From: JBBQQK01 sp038216025
GTDB lineage: Bacteria; Patescibacteriota; UBA1384; XYA2-FULL-43-10; 1-14-0-10-43-13
Assembly: GCA_038216025.1 (NCBI GenBank)
Contig: JBBQQK010000074.1
Location: 1 to 5,128 of the forward strand
Reading direction: 5' to 3'
Length of the DNA stretch: 5,128 nucleotides
Shown: in pieces, positions 1 to 4,267 of the stretch
Position numbering within the stretch: the first letter of the stretch is position 1
How the letters are laid out: each line of letters starts with the position of its first letter
Position numbers and translations under genes: made by a program
The notes under the pieces: model-generated
What the model saw: only the letters and a program-made list of their open reading frames with translations
Databases searched by the model: none
Told to the model about the DNA's origin: nothing

Positions 1-63
1 CATTTTTCCGGCTTGATGATAATGAGCGAAATACTGCAAGTCGGCTTGTTTTTCAATGTTCAT
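1..63 (-). CDS. 5' end of an unidentified host protein gene (partial)
   Basis: An ATG at 63-61 opens a minus-strand frame that runs off the left edge without a stop, so only 21 codons are visible (it begins MNIEKQADLQYFAHYH). The start is supported by a purine-rich Shine-Dalgarno, AAAGGA, ending about 6 bases upstream, and by a possible extended -10 promoter about 40 bases upstream. The visible residues are hydrophilic, with no signal peptide. They are too few to assign a family and I do not recognise the protein. It lies on the far side of ssrA from the inferred insertion and is divergent from ssrA, so it is most likely a resident chromosomal gene. Confidence 0.6.
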   Translation of the reverse strand, partial: MNIEKQADLQYFAHYHQAGKM

Positions 64-101
64 ATTTTTCCTTTCACAGATGTTCTTTCCGGGAACTCCG
101 T

Positions 102-110
102 ATCATACCA
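102..110 (-). promoter_or_regulatory. Candidate extended -10 promoter for the gene at 1-63
   Basis: On the minus strand the sequence TGG-TATGAT (110 down to 102) matches an extended -10 element, TGnTATAAT with one mismatch. No good -35 lies 16-18 bp upstream, which is usual for extended -10 promoters. Transcription would start near 95 and leave a leader of about 30 bases before the ATG at 63. The assignment is from pattern only. Confidence 0.4.
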
Positions 111-118
111 AACGAACA

Positions 119-154
119 TTTAGCTGAATAGTTATGAGAACTTTTTAGCTGAAT
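119..154. repeat. Pair of 11-bp direct repeats between two divergent promoters
   Basis: TTTAGCTGAAT occurs at 119-129 and again, exactly, at 144-154, a period of 25 bp. Both copies lie upstream of the minus-strand extended -10 (about -24 to -34 and -49 to -59 relative to its inferred start) and upstream of the ssrA -35. That position suits a regulator-binding site, but no regulator is known and a simple local duplication is also possible. Confidence 0.55.
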
Positions 155-168
155 GATGACAGTTAAGA

Positions 169-197
169 TTGACAATATGGTCTACAAGATTTATAAT
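169..197 (+). promoter_or_regulatory. Consensus sigma-70 promoter of ssrA
   Basis: A perfect -35 hexamer TTGACA (169-174) and a perfect -10 hexamer TATAAT (192-197) are separated by exactly 17 bp (175-191). Transcription should start near 204. This gives a 5' leader of roughly 38 bases that RNase P would remove to create the mature tmRNA end at 243. A fully consensus promoter fits the high constitutive expression expected of tmRNA. Confidence 0.85.
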
Positions 198-242
198 TTA
201 ATTATCATTTGGGATTTGAAGAAAACAATACCAAGTGAGTAT

Positions 243-635
243 GGGGGTGTATTAGCTTCGACAATTGGACTTTAAAAACATGTTTGCAAGTAAGTGTGTT
301 GGAACACTTTAACAAATCCACAAATTTTCAAGTGCAAATTCACTTGTTAGCAAAGTAAAAACTGCTTTTGCAGGTTTTGCTCTTGCGCCAGTTGCTGCCT
401 AATCGCATCAACCATCCGCCCCCGTCTCTACTCGAAGGCGGAATCAGGGTGTTATAAATTTCGAGTTGCCGCTTTAGGGATTCTCTAGCTCTCAAGCTCA
501 AGCCTTTCTCGAGATAGATTGATAATTTTTTCGTAACGGTTTTATTTATTAGTCAAATCAACAACCGTGACTAAACTTGTAGATAACATGCTTTTAACCT
601 TTTGGACAGGGGTGCAACTCCCCTCACCTCCACCA
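243..635 (+). ncRNA. ssrA: Transfer-messenger RNA (tmRNA), 22-codon tag
   Basis: This is the trans-translation RNA that, with SmpB, rescues stalled ribosomes and tags the nascent chain for proteolysis. Acceptor arm GGGGGUG (243-249) pairs with CACCUCC (625-631). The pairing gives a G3-U70 wobble (245/629), the alanyl-tRNA synthetase identity element, followed by A632 and an encoded CCA. The T-arm is 608-624. Its loop, UGCAACU, has G where nearly all tRNA-like T-loops have U55. PK1 is visible: stem 292-297/304-309, with loop UGGA 300-303 pairing to UCCA 317-320. The likely resume codon is GCA 334-336, 13 bases after PK1 and with A at -4, as in E. coli. The frame starts ANSLVSKVKT, ends FALAPVAA and stops at UAA 400-402. 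A CCGCC/GGCGG stem after the stop encloses ACUCGAA, which pairs with UUCGAGU further on, giving a second pseudoknot. H2 pairs the 5' CAUGUU...CAAGU with the 3' ACUUG...AACAUG. The gene is a one-piece RNA of 393 nt. The last 65 bases overlap the antisense recombinase gene. Confidence 0.95.
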
Positions 636-2148
636 TCCCATCATTCTGACCTATTACATAGCGTTTTATGTAGAATGGGAGCGACAATTTCGGTGTTCCA
701 AAACCCTTATTTGCCGAGTATCTAGGGTTTTCTTCAAAGATCAGGTTGTGAATCTGAATTTTCGTCTTCAGGTCTGATTTTTTCCATGTTTTAGCCGGTG
801 TTCCAAGTAGTTTTAGAGCTAAATTAAGTACCTCTTCAAAGTTGGGGTCTTTTTTATTTTCTAGCTCTTTTTTCAAATCTTTAACTCTTTGATCAAGGCC
901 CTCAATCTTGGCCTCGTATCGGGCTCTGATGCTATCCGACTTTGTTGTCGGAATCAGGCTAACATATTCATCGATCTGTTTCTCGATGTCGTCAATGTCC
1001 TTTTCGCGGTCAGCTCGAAGATCTGAGATATCTTTATTTTTCTTCTCCCAAATCCTCATCGCAACCACTTTCATCATTTCTAAAACCTCTTTTTCTGTTT
1101 TTATGCTATCGAGTAACGCAACATATTCATTCTCGACCTTACTGGCAGTAATGTTTTTCGGATTAGCCGTGCACTCTTTGTTATTGCAAGTATAATGAGA
1201 ATAATATTTATTAGGATTTTTACTTCTATTACAGCTGCCTGTCATCGTCTTGCCGCAAAAATCACAGGTAACGATCCTTCTCAAAGGAAATTCGAGCTGA
1301 TCCGTATCTCTCGGTTTGCGTTCTGGTTTTTTGATCTTGGCTTGAATCTTATTAAAAGTATCCTCAGAAATTATCCGCTGATGATGCCCCTGGCGCCTCG
1401 GAATTCCCCACTCAGGATATTCAACAAGACCAGCATATAAAGTTTCAGTAATGATACGCTTAATAAATTGGAGATGGATTTGTTTTGTCCCAATTAACTT
1501 GTGAAGGTTTTTGGATTGATAAAATTTCTGCAGGTCAGTTTGACCGTGCAGTCTGTTATTTGCAAAATCGTTTAATCCCTCAGCAATAAGATTGGTTATC
1601 GGACGAATTGGAAACAACAATTTGCCATGCTCTTTGTCTTTTCTGTATTCATAGCCAGTTGGAGCGAAAAAGCACCAGTAGCCTCGCTCGATTCTGGCTT
1701 TCATCTTCTGGCAAACTTGCCTTTTATTCTGTTTGCGCTCGAGCTGATTTTGAGCTGCAAAAATTGTTTCGACAAATTCACCCTCAGCACTATCATCAAA
1801 ATTATAGTTTAAGCATTTTAATTGAGCGTCTCTTGCCCTGAGTTCAGCTTTTAATTTTAAATGAACCTCGACATCCCTAGCGAACCTTTTTAGATCATCA
1901 AATATAACAATGTATTTCTTCTGCCAGTTTTTATCCAAATATTTAACTAGATCTTTCATTGCCGGTCGATCGAAAAGACCGCCTGAGATGCCTTCGTCTC
2001 TGAAAACATTTTCAACTTCCAAGCCGAGCGAAGCCGCGTATGCTCGACATCTGTGTTCTTGGCTGTCTAGGCCATTACCCTCTCTAACCTGTTTTTCCGA
2101 GGATACACGGCAATAGATCACTGCTTTTGAATAATCTTTCCCCATCAC
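571..2148 (-). CDS. Large serine recombinase (site-specific integrase)
   Basis: This protein probably catalyses integration and excision of the element through a 5'-phosphoserine intermediate. Domains, numbered from the GTG start: an N-terminal resolvase catalytic domain (about 8-150) with YCRVSSEKQ holding R14 and nucleophile S16, DSQE at 28-31, DEGISGG at 51-57 and FDDLKRFARD with R88/R91; a recombinase domain (about 160-270) with GYEYR and ETLYAGLVEYP; a zinc ribbon with C295, C298, C321 and C326; a charged coiled coil (about 365-432); and a C-terminal segment. The length of 525 residues is normal for large serine recombinases. GTG at 2148 and ATG at 2145 are adjacent possible starts. Both overlap the stop of the upstream 54-residue ORF, so translation is probably coupled. 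Codons 505-525 (from MVEVRG) and the TAG stop lie antisense to the ssrA 3' end, so the natural tail in the excised form should differ. No frameshift or missing catalytic residue is seen. Confidence 0.95.
   Translation of the reverse strand: MMGKDYSKAVIYCRVSSEKQVREGNGLDSQEHRCRAYAASLGLEVENVFRDEGISGGLFDRPAMKDLVKYLDKNWQKKYIVIFDDLKRFARDVEVHLKLKAELRARDAQLKCLNYNFDDSAEGEFVETIFAAQNQLERKQNKRQVCQKMKARIERGYWCFFAPTGYEYRKDKEHGKLLFPIRPITNLIAEGLNDFANNRLHGQTDLQKFYQSKNLHKLIGTKQIHLQFIKRIITETLYAGLVEYPEWGIPRRQGHHQRIISEDTFNKIQAKIKKPERKPRDTDQLEFPLRRIVTCDFCGKTMTGSCNRSKNPNKYYSHYTCNNKECTANPKNITASKVENEYVALLDSIKTEKEVLEMMKVVAMRIWEKKNKDISDLRADREKDIDDIEKQIDEYVSLIPTTKSDSIRARYEAKIEGLDQRVKDLKKELENKKDPNFEEVLNLALKLLGTPAKTWKKSDLKTKIQIHNLIFEENPRYSANKGFGTPKLSLPFYIKRYVIGQNDGMVEVRGVAPLSKRLKACYLQV
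604..640. other. Candidate attachment junction at the ssrA 3' end
   Basis: The tRNA-like 3' end of ssrA (T-arm, acceptor strand, CCA ending at 635) directly abuts and overlaps the recombinase gene, the usual arrangement of an integrase beside its target RNA gene. ssrA is intact on this side, so the exchange is expected within or just outside its 3' end. The exact core cannot be set without the other junction. No second copy of this segment occurs in the window. Confidence 0.5.
636..680. repeat. Imperfect inverted repeat immediately after ssrA
   Basis: Directly after the CCA, TCCC (636-639), ATTC (643-646) and TACATA (655-660) can pair with TATGTA (667-672), GAAT (673-676) and GGGA (677-680) around a 6-base loop. 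The left arm carries two bulges, of 3 and 8 bases. No run of T follows on either strand, so it is a poor intrinsic terminator. It also encodes recombinase residues just before the ssrA-derived tail. It could be a recombinase-binding arm of the attachment site. Confidence 0.35.
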
Positions 2149-2309
2149 TTGAAATCTTCTATATAAGAGTTAATTATGCTGTCAATAATTCCCACGAGGC
2201 TGTCTTTGATAGTAGTAATTCTCTCATCGGTGAGTTTGTATTTGCCTAAATACTTTTGGCATTCCTCGGCAGAGATAATCTTGCTGTCTTTTGATTGAGC
2301 TGATTCCAT
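2145..2309 (-). CDS. 54-residue protein translationally coupled to the recombinase
   Basis: A short frame opens at ATG 2309, preceded by a strong Shine-Dalgarno GAGGGG (2319-2314) four bases away, and ends at TGA 2147-2145. Its stop overlaps the recombinase starts: GTGA for the GTG start and TGATG for the ATG start. The protein begins MESAQSKDSKIISAEECQKY. Its second half, with LTDERITTIKDSL followed by an isoleucine-rich stretch, should form an amphipathic helix. There is no signal peptide or membrane segment. I know of similar short ORFs upstream of serine recombinases in small-genome bacteria but cannot name a family. Directional-factor, regulatory or partner roles are possible by position only. 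A promoter lies 30-58 bases upstream, so this is the first gene of the recombinase operon. The good ribosome-binding site and precise coupling make it very likely to be a real gene. Confidence 0.8.
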   Translation of the reverse strand: MESAQSKDSKIISAEECQKYLGKYKLTDERITTIKDSLVGIIDSIINSYIEDFK

Positions 2310-2333
2310 TTTTCCCCTCGCATTATCTTTATA

Positions 2334-2359
2334 TATACATTATATTATCTATATGTATA
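2334..2359. repeat. Inverted repeat over the recombinase operon promoter (possible operator)
   Basis: TATACAT (2334-2340) and ATGTATA (2353-2359) are perfect 7-bp arms separated by 12 bp and centred inside the promoter: one arm touches the -10, the other lies in the spacer. The position is suitable for a dimeric repressor. The region is extremely AT-rich, so chance symmetry is a real alternative. Confidence 0.4.
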
Positions 2360-2367
2360 CAATGCAA
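2339..2367 (-). promoter_or_regulatory. Promoter of the small ORF-recombinase operon
   Basis: On the minus strand, -35 TTGCAT (2367-2362) and a perfect -10 TATAAT (2344-2339) are separated by exactly 17 bp. Transcription would start near 2332, about 23 bases before the ATG at 2309, leaving a short leader with the GAGGGG Shine-Dalgarno. An inverted repeat overlaps it, suggesting repression. Confidence 0.7.
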
Positions 2368-2414
2368 GAAACCAGATCGAATGATTATCAATAAAAGTAT
2401 AGTACCATAATAGC

Positions 2415-2523
2415 AAAAGGCCTAGATGAACTATTTTGAGACCTGCTAATAAATCATCGGCAATCCTCAACCGTGAATTTGTCGTAAAGAGCTTAGCAAT
2501 ATGATTTATCTTCTAGGTGCTTT
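2415..2523. repeat. Nested inverted repeats in the gap between the zinc-ribbon gene and the recombinase operon
   Basis: The 229-base gap 2310-2538 has no convincing gene beyond the promoter and leader already listed. It contains a perfect 9-bp inverted repeat, ATAAATCAT (2449-2457) and ATGATTTAT (2501-2509). This is enclosed by a second pair, AAAAGGCCTAGA (2415-2426) and TCTAGGTGCTTT (2512-2523), which match at 9 of 12 positions including CCTAGA/TCTAGG. The two right arms are 2 bases apart and the two left arms 22 apart. The stretch could fold as a structured transcript or be a protein-binding region. No T-run follows, so it does not look like a simple terminator. Confidence 0.35.
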
Positions 2524-2538
2524 ATAGAAAACCCAGTT

Positions 2539-2709
2539 TTAGAACTCCTTATCGCTCAATTTTTCGTATTGAGATTCGGAAAAATATTTAGCGCACTCTT
2601 TATTGTTGCATCTAGCAAAATGACCGGATTCTTTCAGAGTCGGTGAACTCGAAATGAAGCCGGTTTTTGTTACGATTTCAGAACACTTGTTGCAGGTTTT
2701 GTATTTCAT
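2539..2709 (-). CDS. 56-residue zinc-ribbon protein
   Basis: A short frame runs from ATG 2709 to TAA 2541-2539. The protein begins MKYKTCNKCSEIV and contains two cysteine pairs, C6-x2-C9 and C34-x4-C39 (CNNKEC), a compact zinc ribbon with 24 residues between the pairs. The tail is hydrophilic (SQYEKLSDKEF). Stand-alone ribbons of this size are often nucleic-acid-binding or adaptor proteins, but no specific role can be given. The recombinase zinc ribbon has almost the same layout (CxxC, 22 residues, CNNKEC). The ATG lies 72 bases after the nuclease stop with no evident terminator between, so the gene may be a third member of that operon. No strong Shine-Dalgarno precedes the ATG, which is the main weakness. 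The four cysteines in a conserved geometry argue that the frame is real. Confidence 0.7.
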   Translation of the reverse strand: MKYKTCNKCSEIVTKTGFISSSPTLKESGHFARCNNKECAKYFSESQYEKLSDKEF

Positions 2710-2781
2710 AAGCAATAACTATCTTAGCAACAAAGTAGGCAAAAGGAAAAATAAATGAGAACTTTTGAATCAATCTTAAAT

Positions 2782-4263
2782 TTATTGTATGGCCTGGATT
2801 AGATACTGATAAATTCGCACCATCGCAAAAGTATCTAGTTCACAATATTTACTTAGATCTGAAAGTATTTTATCTTTTCCGCCAGCTCTCTTTCCATCCA
2901 GTACCGCTTCCATCCATAATCTTTGAGCGGCGCCTCCTGTCTGAATATCTAGGTCTTTGTATGACAATTCTGGAATAAGTACTGGCAAAACTTTTTTAAT
3001 TGAAGCGCTGCCAAAGAAATCCTTGTGCACAAAAGCGCCGGTTGAGAAAGGCGTCATCAAATCGACAATTCGCTCATTCAAATTTTCATAAAATTCTTTA
3101 TATTCTGGAACCATTGCGCCCATCAGATCATTGCGGCCTTTTTCAAACAGCTCATACCAAACCAAGACCGTCCCGGTGCTTCCAATTTGCGATTTCAGGG
3201 CCTGTGTCAGTGGCTTTATGGGATTAAAGCTATCGCTATGCAAATATTCATAATGCCTCACCTGTGCCCCTGGCGATTCCAGAACATGAAGCGAGTATTG
3301 GAATGGTAACTGCTGATATGGTCCTAGTCCGTCAAAATATGGAACGACACTTGAAAGTGTTTCATAATCAAAAAAGTAAAGAGGAAACTTCAGGCAGGAC
3401 AAGAACTTACTAATCCGTTCCTTATCACTAAAAACCTGATTAGCTTTGGTTGCGGTTACTTGCCGCAGCTGCTTTTCGTTTAGATGAAAATCATCTGGAA
3501 TATCACTCAGGCGCTTAATGCCTAGCGCCTCAAGTTCGCCAATTTTTCCAGCACCAGGCGAGCACAGTTGATAGATGCTATATTCGTCGATGTTTGCCAG
3601 AGTCTTGTAAATTGAAAGCCAATCACCAAAGGCACCAAGCTTGGCATGACTTGGTGAAATATCTGGACAATTCTTTTGCCCTGCAATCTCGAGTGCTTTT
3701 TCAATATTCTCTTTGGTAAATTGTTCCAGCTCGTTGACCTTGTCGGTAACTTCACAAATCTTGCAAAGGTCACTGGCCAGAACTTCACCGTTCCTGACAT
3801 ATTCGCTATCAACATGAACAACAAAGATTTTATTCACTTTGTAGCCGCTACCATTCAGAACTTCTTTTTGAAATGCCAAATCCGGCTCATGCTCAGGTTT
3901 TGCGCTTGTGCTTGATTTTATTTCGTAAAGATCAAAAGTGTTGTCGCCGACTTTGACGATCACATCGCAAATACAGGTAATTTCGCCGGCTTCAAATCGA
4001 GCCTGAATAATTGTCTTTGCTCCGCTCTCAATCGCTTCCTTAGTTCTACGCGTTAGGCTTAAATATTCTCGGTAGCCATCGAATCCAAGCTTGACCGCAC
4101 CTGGAAACAGCTGCTCCGCATAGGACTCGAAAATGAAACCAGAATCAAAGAGAGCCTGAAGATCATCGTCAATCGGCGGCAATTTACTTTTGTCGTGTTT
4201 CTTCAGCCAAAGCCACGCGGGGTGACGAAGAAACATCATATATTCAGATTTTGATATTTGCAT
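2782..4263 (-). CDS. Two-nuclease-domain protein: Cas4/RecB-like PD-(D/E)XK plus DUF2779 (DnaQ-like)
   Basis: 493 residues, predicted to be a cytoplasmic DNA- or RNA-processing enzyme. The N-terminal part (about 1-200) has the PD-(D/E)XK pattern of the Cas4/RecB family: GFIFESYAEQLFP (42-54) near the first helix, D100 in CDVIVKV, E114 and K116 in DLYEIKSS, then Q132 and Y141 in the FQ...GY motif. A helix-hairpin-like segment follows (about 241-270, IGELEALGIKRLSDIP). The C-terminal part (about 295-490) fits DUF2779, a DEDD/RNase H-like exonuclease fold: D299 and E301 in FDYET, F373-E374 after VLVWY, D401 in RIVDL, and D477 in YCELDT. All expected acidic residues are present, so both sites may be active. 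The cysteine cluster that binds Fe-S in Cas4 is not evident: only C199 sits where several would be expected. The gene begins 4 bases after the stop of the membrane-protein gene, with GGAGG at 4280-4276, so the two are almost certainly co-translated. The domain family is confident; the biological role is unknown. Confidence 0.85.
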   Translation of the reverse strand: MQISKSEYMMFLRHPAWLWLKKHDKSKLPPIDDDLQALFDSGFIFESYAEQLFPGAVKLGFDGYREYLSLTRRTKEAIESGAKTIIQARFEAGEITCICDVIVKVGDNTFDLYEIKSSTSAKPEHEPDLAFQKEVLNGSGYKVNKIFVVHVDSEYVRNGEVLASDLCKICEVTDKVNELEQFTKENIEKALEIAGQKNCPDISPSHAKLGAFGDWLSIYKTLANIDEYSIYQLCSPGAGKIGELEALGIKRLSDIPDDFHLNEKQLRQVTATKANQVFSDKERISKFLSCLKFPLYFFDYETLSSVVPYFDGLGPYQQLPFQYSLHVLESPGAQVRHYEYLHSDSFNPIKPLTQALKSQIGSTGTVLVWYELFEKGRNDLMGAMVPEYKEFYENLNERIVDLMTPFSTGAFVHKDFFGSASIKKVLPVLIPELSYKDLDIQTGGAAQRLWMEAVLDGKRAGGKDKILSDLSKYCELDTFAMVRIYQYLIQAIQ

Positions 4264-4267
4264 AGCT

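Noticed and set aside
352..363. tmRNA resume codon at AAA 352 or AAA 358 (shorter tags)
   Set aside because: Both are in the same frame, but they lie 31 or more bases after the end of PK1. GCA at 334 is 13 bases after PK1, starts the tag with Ala-Asn and has A at -4, matching known tmRNAs better.
908..2116. Several plus-strand open frames of 60-95 codons (908-1195, 1195-1440, 1608-1841, 1910-2116)
   Set aside because: All lie opposite the recombinase gene, whose protein has clear catalytic and zinc-binding motifs. The plus-strand translations show no recognisable domains and no good ribosome-binding sites.
2145..2309. UGA read as glycine (alternative code of some candidate-phylum bacteria)
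   Set aside because: No in-frame UGA appears inside the long genes. The only relevant UGA ends the 54-residue ORF exactly at the recombinase start, consistent with a normal stop.
1385..3280. GCCCCTGGCG occurring twice (about 1386 and 3265)
   Set aside because: Ten bases shared by two coding regions with no symmetry or flanking match. This is most likely coincidence.
3000..3915. Open frames inside the nuclease gene (3000-3227 plus, 3522-3824 minus, 3676-3915 plus)
   Set aside because: They are alternate-frame shadows of a gene whose protein aligns with two nuclease families. Their translations look like low-information sequence.
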